Below are positions 47,970-57,525 of a DNA stretch of 64,000 nt, piece after piece. A model generated the notes under the pieces. The model saw only the letters and a list, made by a program, of their open reading frames with translations. It searched no databases and was not told the origin of the DNA. The position numbers and the translations under genes are program-made. Each line of letters begins with the position of its first letter. Position 1 is the stretch's first letter. The stretch comes from Cognatiluteimonas sedimenti. GTDB taxonomy: Bacteria > Pseudomonadota > Gammaproteobacteria > Xanthomonadales > Xanthomonadaceae. The DNA is taken from positions 124,001-188,000 of the forward strand of contig NZ_JALGCL010000002.1 in NCBI RefSeq assembly GCF_022808325.1. The letters run 5' to 3'.

Positions 47970-49889
47970 ATGTCCAACCACGCACCATCGGCGCAAGCCG
48001 CCAGCAAGGATACCCAAGGCCACGGCAATGTCGGTTTGACCGGCTTGGTCGTCGGTGCGATCGGGGTCGTGTTCGGGGACATCGGCACCAGCCCGCTGTA
48101 CACGCTGAAGGAAGCCTTCAGCCCGCACTATGGCCTGACTGCCAACCACGACACGGTGATCGGCATCTTGTCGCTGGTGTTCTGGGCGTTGATGGTGGTG
48201 GTCACGCTCAAGTACGTCACCATCATCATGCGCGCGGACAACGAGGGCGAAGGCGGCATCATGGCGCTGATGGCGCTCGCCCAGCGCACCCTGCCCAAAG
48301 GGTCGAGCTCGGCGTATGCGGTCGGGATCCTCGGGATCTTCGGCGCGTCGCTGTTCTTCGGCGACGGCGTGATCACGCCGGCGATCTCGGTCCTGTCCGC
48401 GGTCGAGGGCCTGGAGGTGGCCGCGCCACAGCTCGACGCCTGGGTGGTGCCGATCACCGTGCTGGTGCTGCTGGCATTGTTCGCCACGCAACGCTACGGG
48501 ACCGAGCGGGTCGGACGCGTGTTCGGTCCAGTCACGATCGCCTGGTTCCTCTCGCTGGCCGCCCTGGGCGTGGCCAACATCCACCATGAGCCCGAAGTGC
48601 TGCATGCGCTCAACCCGTGGTTCGCGACGCGCTTCTTCGTGACCCACGGCTGGCATGGGGTTTTCATACTCGGAGCCGTGGTGCTGGCGGTGACCGGTGG
48701 AGAGGCCCTGTACGCGGACATGGGCCACTTCGGTGCAAAACCCATTCGCCTGGGTTGGTATTTCTTCGTCCTGCCTTCGCTGATGCTCAACTACCTCGGC
48801 CAAGGTGCGCTGGTGCTCGAGGATCCGGCCGCGATCCAGAATCCCTTCTACCTCGGGGTGCCGGACTGGGGCCGGTTTCCGATGATCGGCTTGGCCACCG
48901 CGGCAACGGTGATCGCATCGCAGGCGGTGATCACCGGCGCATTCTCGGTCGCCCGCCAGGCGATGCAGCTGGGTTACATCCCCCGCATGGAGATCAAGCA
49001 CACGTCCAGCGACACGATCGGCCAGATCTACATTCCATGGATCAACTGGGCGCTGATGGTCGCCGTGATCGCGCTCGTGCTGGCCTTCGAAAGCTCGACC
49101 GCGCTGGCATCGGCCTACGGCGTCTCGGTATCGGGCACCATGCTGATCGATACCTTGCTGCTGGCGCTGGTTGCGCGCGCGACCTGGCCGCGCTGGCGCA
49201 TCTGGGTGTTACCCCTGTGCGCGGTGTTCGTGGTGGTGGACCTCGCCTTCCTGGTCGCCAACGGCGTCAAGTTCTTCGACGGGGCCTGGTTCCCGGTGGT
49301 CCTCGGTCTGTCCGTGTTCACCGTGTTGCGCACCTGGCGCCGCGGCCGCGAACTGCTGTACCAGGAGATCCGCAAGGAAGGCATCCAGCTCGACAGCTTC
49401 CTGCCAGGGCTGATGCTGGCGCCGCCGGTGCGGGTGCCGGGCACCGCGATCTTCCTGATCGCGCAGCAGGGCATGGTGCCGCAGGCGCTGCTGCACAACC
49501 TCAAGCACAACAAGGTGCTGCACGAACGCAACGTGTTCCTGACCGTGCAGACCCTTGACGTGCCATACGCGCCATCGACAGGACGCCTGCAGATCAGACC
49601 GATCGGCGACGACTTCTACCGCGTGGTGATCCGCTTCGGCTTCATGGAGACCCCCGACGTTCCGTTGGCGCTGATGCGCTCCTGCGACCAGGGCGGGGTG
49701 TATTTCGACCCGATGGAGACGACCTATTTCGCCAGCCGCGAGAACGTGGTCGCCGGCAAGCGCCGCGGCATGCCGGTGTGGCGCGACAAGCTGTTCGCGG
49801 TGATGCATCGCAACGCCGCGCCAGCGACGGTGTTCTTCCGCATCCCGGGCAACCGCCTGGTGGAGCTCGGGGCGCAGGTCGAAATCTGA
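47970..49889 (+). CDS. kup: Low-affinity potassium transporter Kup (TrkD)
   Basis: 639 residues, the normal length. Twelve membrane helices in the first 450 residues, starting with the hallmark [20 protein letters not shown], then [37 protein letters not shown] and ADMGHFG. A cytoplasmic C-terminal part begins near 480 ([19 protein letters not shown]). It imports K+ with protons. AGGGAAG precedes ATG 47970 (a TTG three bases upstream is ignored). It sits between ruvA and ruvB, an arrangement I associate with xanthomonads; a small perfect hairpin (49905-49919) follows it. Confidence 0.96.
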   Translation: MSNHAPSAQAASKDTQGHGNVGLTGLVVGAIGVVFGDIGTSPLYTLKEAFSPHYGLTANHDTVIGILSLVFWALMVVVTLKYVTIIMRADNEGEGGIMALMALAQRTLPKGSSSAYAVGILGIFGASLFFGDGVITPAISVLSAVEGLEVAAPQLDAWVVPITVLVLLALFATQRYGTERVGRVFGPVTIAWFLSLAALGVANIHHEPEVLHALNPWFATRFFVTHGWHGVFILGAVVLAVTGGEALYADMGHFGAKPIRLGWYFFVLPSLMLNYLGQGALVLEDPAAIQNPFYLGVPDWGRFPMIGLATAATVIASQAVITGAFSVARQAMQLGYIPRMEIKHTSSDTIGQIYIPWINWALMVAVIALVLAFESSTALASAYGVSVSGTMLIDTLLLALVARATWPRWRIWVLPLCAVFVVVDLAFLVANGVKFFDGAWFPVVLGLSVFTVLRTWRRGRELLYQEIRKEGIQLDSFLPGLMLAPPVRVPGTAIFLIAQQGMVPQALLHNLKHNKVLHERNVFLTVQTLDVPYAPSTGRLQIRPIGDDFYRVVIRFGFMETPDVPLALMRSCDQGGVYFDPMETTYFASRENVVAGKRRGMPVWRDKLFAVMHRNAAPATVFFRIPGNRLVELGAQVEI

Positions 49890-49938
49890 CCGCCCGGCGG
49901 CGCTGCCCTTCGCAAGGGCCACGTGCGACCATACCGGC

Positions 49939-51006
49939 ATGACCGAAGACCGCATCATCGCCGCCGGTGCCACCCGTGAGGACGAGGCCGTCGAGGCCTC
50001 GATCCGCCCCAAGCGGCTCGACGAATACCTCGGCCAGCAACCGGTGCGCGAGCAGCTCGGGATCTACATCGAGGCGGCGCGCAAGCGCGGCGAGGCGATG
50101 GACCACGTGCTGATCTTCGGCCCGCCCGGGCTGGGCAAGACCACCCTGAGCCATGTCATCGCCAATGAACTCGGGGTCGGCCTGCGGGTGACGTCCGGCC
50201 CGGTGATCGAGAAGGCCGGCGACCTCGCCGCGCTGCTCACCAACCTGCAACCGCACGACGTGCTGTTCATCGACGAGATCCATCGCCTGTCGCCGGTGGT
50301 CGAGGAAGTGCTGTATCCGGCGATGGAGGATTTCCAGATCGACATCATGATCGGCGAGGGCCCGGCGGCGCGCTCGATCAAGCTCGACCTGCCGCCGTTC
50401 ACGCTGGTCGGCGCCACCACCCGTGCAGGCCTGCTCACCGCGCCGTTGCGCGACCGCTTCGGCATCGTGCAACGGCTGGAGTTCTACGAGGTCGAGGACC
50501 TCACCCGGATCGTGCGGCGCTCGGCGCAGATCCTGGGCATCGATTGCGCGGCCGAGGGCGCCGGCGAGATCGCGCGGCGTTCGCGCGGCACCCCGCGCAT
50601 CGCCAACCGCCTGCTGCGGCGCGTGCGCGACTACGCCCAGGTGCGTGCCGCGGGGCATATCGACCACGACGTCGCCAGGGCGGCGATGCAGATGCTCAAG
50701 GTCGATCCCCAAGGCTTCGACGAACTCGACCGCCGCCTGCTGCGCATGATCGTCGACAACTTCGACGGTGGCCCGGTCGGCGTGGAGTCGCTGGCCGCGG
50801 CGCTGAGCGAGGAGCGCGGCACGCTCGAGGACGTGGTCGAACCCTACCTGATCCAGCAGGGCTACCTGGTGCGCAGCGCGCGCGGGCGCATGGCCACGGC
50901 CAAGGCGTACCGCCATCTCGGGCTGAAACCCAGGGCCGGGCGCAACGACCTGTTCGCGGACGCAGGGTCGGAACCGGATCCCGCCGCAGATGCAAGTGGT
51001 GGCTGA
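49939..51006 (+). CDS. ruvB: Holliday junction branch-migration ATPase RuvB
   Basis: 355 residues. Hexameric AAA+ motor that drives branch migration with RuvA. Walker [17 protein letters not shown], Walker [18 protein letters not shown], sensor 1 [11 protein letters not shown], arginine finger region PLRDRFGI, sensor 2 [19 protein letters not shown], then the winged-helix domain. It is separated from ruvCA by kup. The last 17 bases overlap ybgC, so it is coupled to the tol operon. Confidence 0.97.
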   Translation: MTEDRIIAAGATREDEAVEASIRPKRLDEYLGQQPVREQLGIYIEAARKRGEAMDHVLIFGPPGLGKTTLSHVIANELGVGLRVTSGPVIEKAGDLAALLTNLQPHDVLFIDEIHRLSPVVEEVLYPAMEDFQIDIMIGEGPAARSIKLDLPPFTLVGATTRAGLLTAPLRDRFGIVQRLEFYEVEDLTRIVRRSAQILGIDCAAEGAGEIARRSRGTPRIANRLLRRVRDYAQVRAAGHIDHDVARAAMQMLKVDPQGFDELDRRLLRMIVDNFDGGPVGVESLAAALSEERGTLEDVVEPYLIQQGYLVRSARGRMATAKAYRHLGLKPRAGRNDLFADAGSEPDPAADASGG

Positions 51007-51451
51007 ACCCGTGTTCAGTTGGCCGACACGGGTGTATTGGGAGGATACCGACGCCGGTGGCGTGGTCTACCACGCGCAGTACCTGGCCTTCCTGGAGCGG
51101 GCGCGCAGCGAATGGCTGCGCGCCCACGGCAAGGGCCAGGAAGTGCTGCGCCGCGACCACGACCTGGTGTTCGCGGTGCGCGCGATGCAGGTGGATTTCC
51201 GCCTGCCGGCGCGGCTGGACGACCTGCTCGACGTCTCGGTGGCGTTGCTCCAGTGCCGCCGAGCCAGCCTGGTGCTCGCGCAGGCCATCCGTCGCGACGG
51301 CGCGCTGCTGCTGGACGCGCAGGTGCGGGTGGCGGCGCTGGGCGCGGGCGATTTCCGCCCGCGCGCGATCCCCGGCGCGCTGTACGCGGAATTGAAGCCG
51401 CTTGAAGTGACACTGCAACAACCTGATGCAATCCCACCCGATGGAGCGTGA
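50990..51451 (+). CDS. ybgC: Tol-Pal-associated acyl-CoA thioesterase YbgC
   Basis: 153 residues, hot-dog fold. Hydrolyses acyl-CoA thioesters and is almost always linked to tolQRA. The active-site motif [20 protein letters not shown] (with the catalytic Asp) is intact, followed by [17 protein letters not shown] 50990 gives a 17-base overlap with ruvB; an alternative GTG start at 51011 would place the protein start just before the conserved strand, and both are possible. tolQ begins three bases after its stop. Confidence 0.93.
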   Translation: MQVVAEPVFSWPTRVYWEDTDAGGVVYHAQYLAFLERARSEWLRAHGKGQEVLRRDHDLVFAVRAMQVDFRLPARLDDLLDVSVALLQCRRASLVLAQAIRRDGALLLDAQVRVAALGAGDFRPRAIPGALYAELKPLEVTLQQPDAIPPDGA

Positions 51452-51454
51452 CGC

Positions 51455-52237
51455 ATGACCCCATTGCTGGCAGCCCTGCAGGCCGCGGTCGAACCCCTGC
51501 CGGAAGACGCGCGCGCCGAAGCCGCGCGGGCCGTGGCCACCGCGGCGCCCGCCGCCGCGCACAACGGCATCGACATGCTGGCGCTGGTGCTGCACGCCAG
51601 CATCCCGGTGCAGTTGGTGCTGGTGCTGCTGCTGTTCGCCTCGGTCGCCTCGTGGGTGATCATCTTCCGCAAGAAGCGCGTGCTCGATCGTGCCGAGCGC
51701 GAAGCGGACCGCTTCGAGGAACGCTTCTGGTCCGGCTCGGAGCTGTCCAAGCTCTACGCCGGCGCCAGCGAGCGCAACCGCGACATCGGCGGGCTGGAGG
51801 CGATCTTCGAGGGCGGCTTCCGCGAGTTCAATCGCATCCGCCAGCGTCGCGGCGTGGATTCGCGGATCCAGCTCGAGGGCGCGCAGCGCGCGATGCGCGC
51901 GACCGCCTCGCGCGAGCTCGACGGGCTGGAGCACAACCTGGAGTTCCTCGCCAACGTCGGTTCGATCAGTCCCTACGTCGGCCTGTTCGGCACGGTGTGG
52001 GGGATCATGATTTCGTTCCAGGGCCTGGCCAACGTCAAGGAAGCCACGATCGCGACCGTCGCCCCCGGCATCTCCGAGGCGCTGATCGCCACCGCGATGG
52101 GCCTGTTCGCGGCGATCCCGGCGGTCTGGGCCTACAACCGCTTCGCCACCAAGGTCGAACGCATGAGCGTGCGCTACGACGCGTTCTCCGAGGAGTTCTC
52201 GTCGATCCTGCAGCGCCAGGCGCACCTGGACGAATAG
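51455..52237 (+). CDS. tolQ: Tol-Pal proton channel subunit TolQ
   Basis: 260 residues. Inner-membrane protein with three helices (LVLHASIPVQLVLVLLLFAS, then NVGSISPYVGLFGTVWGIMI and EALIATAMGLFAAIPAVWAY) that forms the motor with TolR and uses the proton gradient to drive outer-membrane constriction during division. The N-terminus has about 35 residues more than in E. coli, rich in Ala and Glu. ATG 51455 is preceded by GGAGCG. Confidence 0.96.
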   Translation: MTPLLAALQAAVEPLPEDARAEAARAVATAAPAAAHNGIDMLALVLHASIPVQLVLVLLLFASVASWVIIFRKKRVLDRAEREADRFEERFWSGSELSKLYAGASERNRDIGGLEAIFEGGFREFNRIRQRRGVDSRIQLEGAQRAMRATASRELDGLEHNLEFLANVGSISPYVGLFGTVWGIMISFQGLANVKEATIATVAPGISEALIATAMGLFAAIPAVWAYNRFATKVERMSVRYDAFSEEFSSILQRQAHLDE

Positions 52238-52364
52238 CCGCCATGCCCCGGCCCCGCATGCCAGGCGCAAGGCATGTCATTCCGAACCCGGCCAGGGCGC
52301 CGATGGGCGCCCGCATTGCAGGTTTCCCGGCGCGACCGGCTGAAGACCCGAGAGGATTCCATCC
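52238..52364 (+). repeat. Untranslated 127-base insert between tolQ and tolR with inverted repeat
   Basis: tolQ and tolR are usually adjacent or overlapping. Here 127 bases intervene, with a GGCGCC-GATG-GGCGCC hairpin (about 52298-52313) and a GTCATTCCGAACCC word resembling dispersed repeats. GAGAGGA upstream of ATG 52365 is the tolR ribosome-binding site. I see no coding potential in it. Confidence 0.4.
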
Positions 52365-52826
52365 ATGGCCATGACCGCCACCGGCCGCCGCATCCGCAAG
52401 CGCAAGCTCAAGGCCGAGATCAACGTCGTGCCCTACATCGACGTCATGCTGGTGCTGCTCATCATCTTCATGGTCACCGCGCCGCTGCTGAACCTGGGCG
52501 TGGACGTGAAGTTGCCGCAGGTCGCGGCGGCCAGCGTCGAGCAGCCCAGGCAACAGGTCGTGGTCCAGGTCGGCGAGGATGGGGCGCTGTCGCTGATCCA
52601 GAAGGACGAACAGGGGCCGGCCGACAAGATCGCGCTGGACGCCGATGAACTGCTGCTCCGGGTTGCCGCGATCCGCAACCAGAACCCGAACCTGGTGGTG
52701 TTCGTGGCCGGCGACGGCGCGGTGCCCTACGCGCGGGTGATCGAGATCCTGCAGCGGCTGCGCACCGAAGCCAAGGTCGAGAAGGCGACGCTGCTGACCA
52801 GTTCGCCGGAGCCCGCGCAAAAGTGA
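52365..52826 (+). CDS. tolR: Tol-Pal proton channel subunit TolR
   Basis: 153 residues, one membrane helix. The proton-carrying Asp lies in INVVPYIDVMLVLLIIFMV, followed by a periplasmic domain ending with VFVAGDGAVPYARVIEILQ. ExbD/TolR family. The 4-base overlap of its stop with the GTG start of tolA (GTGA) couples their translation. Confidence 0.96.
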   Translation: MAMTATGRRIRKRKLKAEINVVPYIDVMLVLLIIFMVTAPLLNLGVDVKLPQVAAASVEQPRQQVVVQVGEDGALSLIQKDEQGPADKIALDADELLLRVAAIRNQNPNLVVFVAGDGAVPYARVIEILQRLRTEAKVEKATLLTSSPEPAQK

Positions 52827-53767
52827 AGGAAACCCGCGCCGACACCAATGCCGCGGTGGTCAGCGCGCTGGCGCTGCATGCGCTGCTGTTCGCGTTGATG
52901 TTCCTCGGCCTGTGGTGGACGCGCACCAATGCACCGCTGTCCGCGGCCGGGCCTGTGATCGAGGCCGACCTGGTCGATCCCGACGCCCTGTCCGCGCCGA
53001 TGCGGCGCGCGCTCGACGCCCCGGCCAAGGCGCCCCCGGAACCCAGGCCGGTCGAGGACGCCGTCCCGCCGCCGCAACCGACCCCCGAAGCACGCCCGCA
53101 GGACGCCCCCGTGCCGCCGCAACCGCAGGCGCAGGAACCCATTCCCGTGCCCGACGCGCGCGAACAGGAGCGCGTCGAGCGCGACGCCGACGCCGCCCGC
53201 CGCGCCGCCCGCGAGCAGGAGGAAAAGCGCCGCCAGGAGCAGGTCGACCTGACCCGGCGCGAGCGCCAGGAAGCGGCCGAGAAGCAGCAACGGCTGGCGC
53301 AGCAGCAGTTCGCCGACAAGCTGAAGAAGATCCGGGCCGAGCGCGAAAAGGCCGCGCGCGCCGCCGACCTGGCCGAGCAGAAGCTGAAGCAGCTCGCCGA
53401 TGCGCGGACCCGCAGTACCGCCGATGCGGCAACCCCTTCGGATTCCGCCGCCAGCCCGCCGCCCGGAAACAACGGGGTCGATCCCGACCTGGCCGCGCGC
53501 TACGCGGCGGCGTTGCAGGACGCGATCCTGCGCAACTGGACCCGTCCGGACACGGTGCCGCTGGGCCAGCGCTGCCGGATCACCATCCGCCAGCTGCCCG
53601 GCGGCGAGGTGATCGATGCCAAGGTCGCGGCCTCGTGCCCGTACGACGAACTGGGCCAGCGCTCGGTCGAGGCCGCGGTGCTCAAGGCGCAGCCCTTGCC
53701 CTACGCCGGCTTCGAGGCAGTGTTCCAGCGCACCCTGTACCTGAACTTCGAAGCGCAGGACCGCTGA
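52823..53767 (+). CDS. tolA: Tol-Pal energy-transducing protein TolA
   Basis: 314 residues. Membrane anchor near 15-33 (VSALALHALLFALMFLGLWW), then a Pro-rich stretch (60-115), a long Arg/Glu/Ala coiled coil (about 116-195: REQERVERDADAARRAAREQ and following) and a C-terminal TonB-like domain (ARYAAALQDAILRNWTRPDT, LGQRCRITIRQLPGGEVIDA). Reaches across the periplasm to TolB/Pal. Start GTG 52823 overlaps tolR. Confidence 0.95.
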   Translation: MKETRADTNAAVVSALALHALLFALMFLGLWWTRTNAPLSAAGPVIEADLVDPDALSAPMRRALDAPAKAPPEPRPVEDAVPPPQPTPEARPQDAPVPPQPQAQEPIPVPDAREQERVERDADAARRAAREQEEKRRQEQVDLTRRERQEAAEKQQRLAQQQFADKLKKIRAEREKAARAADLAEQKLKQLADARTRSTADAATPSDSAASPPPGNNGVDPDLAARYAAALQDAILRNWTRPDTVPLGQRCRITIRQLPGGEVIDAKVAASCPYDELGQRSVEAAVLKAQPLPYAGFEAVFQRTLYLNFEAQDR

Positions 53768-53874
53768 GGCGGTTCGCGAGCAAGGCGGCACCGGGCCGGT
53801 GCGGCTCCATTCATCTTTGAGACAGCCTTCACGGCCAAGCTGTTAACAATCCTGACTTTCCCCCGGAAGTGCCG

Positions 53875-55206
53875 ATGAAACGACCCCTGCGCCGGCTGGC
53901 GACCCTGATGCTGCTCCTGTCCACCGCGCTGCTGCCATTGCTGGCGGTCGCCCAGGACCGCGGGCTGGAGATCGACATCGTCGGCGGCAACGCCTCGGCG
54001 CTGCCGATCGCGGTGGTGCCGATGCCCTACCAGGGGTCCGCGGCGGCGCCCGGGACCGACATCTCCGAGGTGGTCGCGGCCGACCTGGCCCGTTCCGGCC
54101 AGTTCCGGACCCTGCCCGAGCGCGACATGGTCGAGCGCCCGACCCGCGGCGGCGAGGTCAATTACCCGACCTGGCGGCTGCTGAAGCAGGACTTCCTGGT
54201 CGTCGGCCGGGTGCTGGACGCCGGCGACGGCGGCTACCGGGTCGAGTACGAACTGTTCGACGTGGCCAAGCAGCAGCGCCTGCTCGGCTTCGCCATGACC
54301 GCGCGCAGCAACGCCATGCGGGACGTCGCCCACCAGGTCGCCGACGCCATCTACGAGAAGATCCTCGGCGTGCGCGGCGCGTTCTGGACCCGGATCGCCT
54401 ACGTCACCGCCACCGGCGTCGGCAGGGGCAGCCGTTACGCGCTGATGGTCGCCGATGCCGACGGCTGGAACCCGCAAACCGTGGTCCGCTCCGGCGAGCC
54501 GCTGCTGTCGCCGTCGTGGAGCCCGGACGGGCGCAGGCTGGCCTACGTCAGCTTCGAACGCGGCAATTCGTCGATCTACATCCAGGACATCAACACCGGC
54601 GCGCGCGAACTGGTCGCCAGCTTCCGCGGCATCAATGGCGCACCGAATTTCTCGCCCGACGGCCGCCGCCTGGCGTTGACCCTGTCCAAGTCGGGGAATC
54701 CCGAGATCTACGTGATGGACCTGGGCAGCAAGGCGCTGACCCGGATCACCAACCAGATGGGCATCGACACGGAGCCGGTGTGGAGCGCCGACGGCGGTTC
54801 GCTGTACTTCACCTCCGACCGCGGCGGCAAGCCGCAGATCTACCAGGTGTCTTCCAGCGGCGGCGGCGCCAGCCGGGTGACCTTCCAGGGCAGTTACAAC
54901 GCCACCGCCACGGTGTCCTTCGACGGCAAGAAGATCGCCATGGCCCAGGGCAACGGCAACAACTACCGGATCGCGCTGCTCGACCGCAGCCTGGGGTCGC
55001 CGCGCTGGTCGATGCTCTCGCCCGGCTCGCTGGACGAATCGCCCAGCTTCGCCCCCAACGCCAGCATGGTGCTGTATGCCGCGCGCGAAGGCGGTCGCGG
55101 CGTGCTGTACGCGGTCTCGGCCGATGCCCGCGTCCGCCAGCGTTTGGTGCTTGCGGACGGCGACGTGCGCGAGCCGGCCTGGGGACCGTATCGCCAGAAG
55201 CGTTGA
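53875..55206 (+). CDS. tolB: Tol-Pal periplasmic beta-propeller TolB
   Basis: 443 residues. Signal peptide 1-27 (ending LLAVAQD), N-terminal alpha/beta domain ([20 protein letters not shown]), then six propeller blades with the repeat [58 protein letters not shown] and [16 protein letters not shown]. It binds Pal at the outer membrane. ATG 53875 is chosen over GTG 53869 since it directly starts the signal peptide. 107 bases separate it from tolA. Confidence 0.96.
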   Translation: MKRPLRRLATLMLLLSTALLPLLAVAQDRGLEIDIVGGNASALPIAVVPMPYQGSAAAPGTDISEVVAADLARSGQFRTLPERDMVERPTRGGEVNYPTWRLLKQDFLVVGRVLDAGDGGYRVEYELFDVAKQQRLLGFAMTARSNAMRDVAHQVADAIYEKILGVRGAFWTRIAYVTATGVGRGSRYALMVADADGWNPQTVVRSGEPLLSPSWSPDGRRLAYVSFERGNSSIYIQDINTGARELVASFRGINGAPNFSPDGRRLALTLSKSGNPEIYVMDLGSKALTRITNQMGIDTEPVWSADGGSLYFTSDRGGKPQIYQVSSSGGGASRVTFQGSYNATATVSFDGKKIAMAQGNGNNYRIALLDRSLGSPRWSMLSPGSLDESPSFAPNASMVLYAAREGGRGVLYAVSADARVRQRLVLADGDVREPAWGPYRQKR

Positions 55207-55261
55207 ACGGCCAGGCGCGCAGGCCTCCGGCCCGCGCGCTGCCACCCCTGATTTTCCATCA

Positions 55262-55291
55262 GCCAGCTTTCCACCAAGCCAGCTGTCCACC
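55262..55291 (+). repeat. Short direct repeat before pal
   Basis: AGCCAGCTTTCCACCA and AGCCAGCTGTCCACCC lie in tandem in the 108-base tolB-pal gap. Purpose unknown; may be a replication slippage product. Confidence 0.4.
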
Positions 55292-55314
55292 CAGCGAGAA
55301 GACGAGGAACGACG

Positions 55315-55827
55315 ATGAACGCGACTACCCGAGTGTTGTTGACCGCGCTGCTGTGCGCCGCGGCCATTGGTTGCTCCAAGAAGGTCAAGGAAGCCCCGCC
55401 GGTCGATACCGGCCCGAGCACCGCCCCGGTCACCGAGCCGGCGACGGGCGCTGGCATGTATGGTCCCGAGGACCTGGACACCGATGCCTGCCTGCGCCAG
55501 CGGGTGGTGTATTTCGATTTCGACCAGGACGCGCTGCGCCCGGAATTCCAGGCGGCGATGGCTTGCCACGCCAAATACCTGCGCGACCGCCCGTCTTCGC
55601 GCATGACCCTGGAAGGCAATGCCGACGAACGCGGCAGCCGCGAGTACAACCTCGGCCTGGGCGAGCGCCGCGGCAATGCGGTGTCCTCGGCGCTGCAGGC
55701 CAATGGCGGCTCCGGCAGCCAGATCACCGTGGTCAGCTACGGCGAAGAGCGCCCGACCTGTACCGCGTCCAGCGAGGATTGCTGGGCCAAGAACCGCCGC
55801 GTGGAGATCGTCTACACGGCCAAGTAA
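55315..55827 (+). CDS. pal: Peptidoglycan-associated lipoprotein Pal
   Basis: 170 residues. Lipoprotein signal with lipobox ending AAIGC at residue 20, a Pro/Thr linker, then an OmpA-like domain with VVYFDFDQDALRPEFQAAM and the peptidoglycan (diaminopimelate) binding segment GNADERGSREYNLGLGERR. It tethers the outer membrane to the wall and is the target of TolA/TolB. GAGGAACG precedes ATG 55315. A terminator-like structure follows. Confidence 0.97.
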   Translation: MNATTRVLLTALLCAAAIGCSKKVKEAPPVDTGPSTAPVTEPATGAGMYGPEDLDTDACLRQRVVYFDFDQDALRPEFQAAMACHAKYLRDRPSSRMTLEGNADERGSREYNLGLGERRGNAVSSALQANGGSGSQITVVSYGEERPTCTASSEDCWAKNRRVEIVYTAK

Positions 55828-55835
55828 GAGGTAGC

Positions 55836-55879
55836 GATGCGGCCGGGAGCGGATCCCGCTCCCGGCTGCGCATCGCAGG
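55836..55879 (+). repeat. Long hairpin just after pal
   Basis: GCCGGGAGCGG pairs with CCGCTCCCGGC, extended outwards by GCGATGCG with CGCATCGC, a stem of about 18 pairs with a tiny loop and one asymmetric bulge. It may protect the 3' end of the pal message before the terminator at 55906-55928. Confidence 0.5.
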
Positions 55880-55905
55880 GGCCCTCGCCGCGCGAGCGCC
55901 TGCAC

Positions 55906-55928
55906 GGCCCCCGCAACCGGGGGTTTTT
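55906..55928 (+). terminator. Intrinsic terminator after pal
   Basis: A CCCCC-loop-GGGGG hairpin followed directly by TTTTTG. It closes the ruvB-ybgC-tol-pal transcript and precedes the independent promoter of cpoB. Confidence 0.8.
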
Positions 55929-55951
55929 GTTTGCGTTCGGCTTCGATCGAC

Positions 55952-55957
55952 TAGAGT
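55952..55957 (+). promoter_or_regulatory. -10 box, leaderless start of cpoB
   Basis: TAGAGT, then 6 bases and ATG 55964. It lies right after the pal terminator, so cpoB-queE-queC is likely a separate transcript. Confidence 0.45.
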
Positions 55958-55963
55958 GCAGCC

Positions 55964-56776
55964 ATGAACACACCACGCCTCCCGCTCCTGGTCGGCGCGC
56001 ACCTGCTCGGCGCGCTGCTGCTTGCCACCGTCCCGCCGGCATCGGCGCAACGCGCCAGCCTCGCCGAGCGCGTCGCAGCGCTCGAACAGCAGGCCGCCAA
56101 CAACCAGGGCAACGTCGACCTGCTCAACCAGGTCACCGCGCTCAAGGCCGAAGTGCAGGCGCTGCGCTCGCAGCTGGAAGAGTTGCAGCATCAGCAGCAG
56201 CAATGGCACGACAGCAGCCGCAACCAGTACCTGGACCTGGACGGCCGCCTCAACCGCCTGGAGGGTGGTGGGGTGGCGGTACCGGCGACGCCGGCATCGG
56301 CGAACGCGGCACCGCCGGCCGCGGCCGCGGGCTCCGCGGAGCGGCCGCCGGCCGTCTACGGCGATCCTGGCTTGCTGGCCGGGGCCGAGGGCGAGCGCGC
56401 TGCCTACGACGCCGCCTTCGACGTACTGAAGGCAGGGCGCTACGACGAGTCGGCGCGCCTGTTCCAGGACTTCCTGCAGCGCTACCCCAATGGCGCCTGG
56501 ACCCCCAATGCGCTGTACTGGCTGGGCGAGAGCTATTACGTCACCCAGAACTACGCGATGGCGCAGCAGCAGTTCCAGTCGCTGCTGGATCGCTACCCGA
56601 CCCACGACAAGGCCCCCGGCGCCCTGCTCAAGGTCGGCCTGTCGCAATACGGCCTCAAGCAGCTCGACGTCGCGGAAGCGACCCTGGCCCGGGTCGTGCA
56701 GCTGTACCCGGGCACCGATGCCGCGCGCACCGCCGACGACCGCCTGCGCGCGATGCAGCTCAACGCCTTGCGCTGA
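55964..56776 (+). CDS. cpoB: Cell-division coordinator CpoB (YbgF)
   Basis: 270 residues. Signal peptide 1-26 (ending PASAQ), then a coiled coil about 30-90 (ERVAALEQQAANNQGNVDLL, EELQHQQQQWHDSSRNQYLD) for trimerisation, an Ala/Pro linker, and C-terminal TPR repeats (AYDAAFDVLKAGRYDESARL, FLQRYPNGAWTPNALYWLGE, PTHDKAPGALLKVGLSQYGL). In E. coli it links TolA to PBP1B during division. It follows pal but behind a terminator and its own -10 box. Confidence 0.93.
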   Translation: MNTPRLPLLVGAHLLGALLLATVPPASAQRASLAERVAALEQQAANNQGNVDLLNQVTALKAEVQALRSQLEELQHQQQQWHDSSRNQYLDLDGRLNRLEGGGVAVPATPASANAAPPAAAAGSAERPPAVYGDPGLLAGAEGERAAYDAAFDVLKAGRYDESARLFQDFLQRYPNGAWTPNALYWLGESYYVTQNYAMAQQQFQSLLDRYPTHDKAPGALLKVGLSQYGLKQLDVAEATLARVVQLYPGTDAARTADDRLRAMQLNALR

Positions 56777-56801
56777 GCCGGCGCGCGGCGAGCGCCGCGG
56801 C

Positions 56802-56807
56802 TAAAAT
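56802..56807 (+). promoter_or_regulatory. -10 box, leaderless start of queE
   Basis: TAAAAT, then 7 bases and ATG 56815. An ATG at 56806 overlaps the box itself and is therefore a less likely start. Confidence 0.45.
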
Positions 56808-56814
56808 GGGCCCC

Positions 56815-57504
56815 ATGACCATCGTTTCCGACGCGGCCGCCGCCCCCGATGCGGCCTCCGCCGCGGACCGGCTCCGCATCACCGAGATCTTCCTTTCGTT
56901 GCAGGGCGAGGCCCGCGATGCCGGCTGGCCGACGGTGTTCGTGCGCCTGACCGGCTGCCCCCTGCGGTGCCAGTATTGCGACACCGCCTACGCTTTCCAC
57001 GGCGGCGACTGGTGGCAGGTCGACGCGATCCTGGCCGAAGTCGCCCGCCACGGCGTGCGCCACGTCTGCGTCACCGGCGGCGAACCGCTGGCGCAGAAGC
57101 GCTGCCTCGGCCTGCTCCGGCGCCTGTGCGACGCCGGCTACGACGTCTCGCTGGAAACCTCGGGCGCGGTCGATATTGCCGGCGTCGACCCGCGCGTCTG
57201 CCGCGTGCTCGACATCAAGACCCCCGGCTCGGGCGAGGCCGCGCGCAACCTGTGGCCCAACCTGCCGCTGCTGACCGCCCGCGACCAGGTCAAGTTCGTG
57301 ATCTGCGACCGCGCCGATTTCGACTGGGCCCGCGCCGTGGTCGCCGAGCACCGCCTGCACGAAGCCTGCGAGGTGTTGTTCTCGCCGAGCGCGGCGCAAT
57401 TGCCGGCACGCGAACTGGCCGACTGGATCGTGGCCGAAAAGCCGCCGGTGCGCTTCCAGCTGCAGCTGCACAAGCTGCTGTGGAACGACGAGCCGGGACG
57501 ATGA
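56815..57504 (+). CDS. queE: 7-carboxy-7-deazaguanine synthase
   Basis: 229 residues. Radical SAM enzyme that contracts the ring of 6-carboxy-tetrahydropterin to make the 7-deazaguanine base of queuosine. Cluster motif CPLRCQYCDTAYAF (CxxxCxxC), substrate motif ITEIFLSLQGEARDAGWPTV before it, and VCVTGGEPLAQK. The start ATG 56815 is supported by the -10 box seven bases earlier. Downstream queC is 21 bases away. Confidence 0.95.
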   Translation: MTIVSDAAAAPDAASAADRLRITEIFLSLQGEARDAGWPTVFVRLTGCPLRCQYCDTAYAFHGGDWWQVDAILAEVARHGVRHVCVTGGEPLAQKRCLGLLRRLCDAGYDVSLETSGAVDIAGVDPRVCRVLDIKTPGSGEAARNLWPNLPLLTARDQVKFVICDRADFDWARAVVAEHRLHEACEVLFSPSAAQLPARELADWIVAEKPPVRFQLQLHKLLWNDEPGR

Positions 57505-57525
57505 ACGCAATGCCCGACGCAAGCC

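Noticed and set aside
49905-49919. Terminator between kup and ruvB
   Set aside because: A perfect 6-bp hairpin (GCCCTT/AAGGGC) but no T-tract, and kup and ruvB appear to be within one run of genes; left as a note only.
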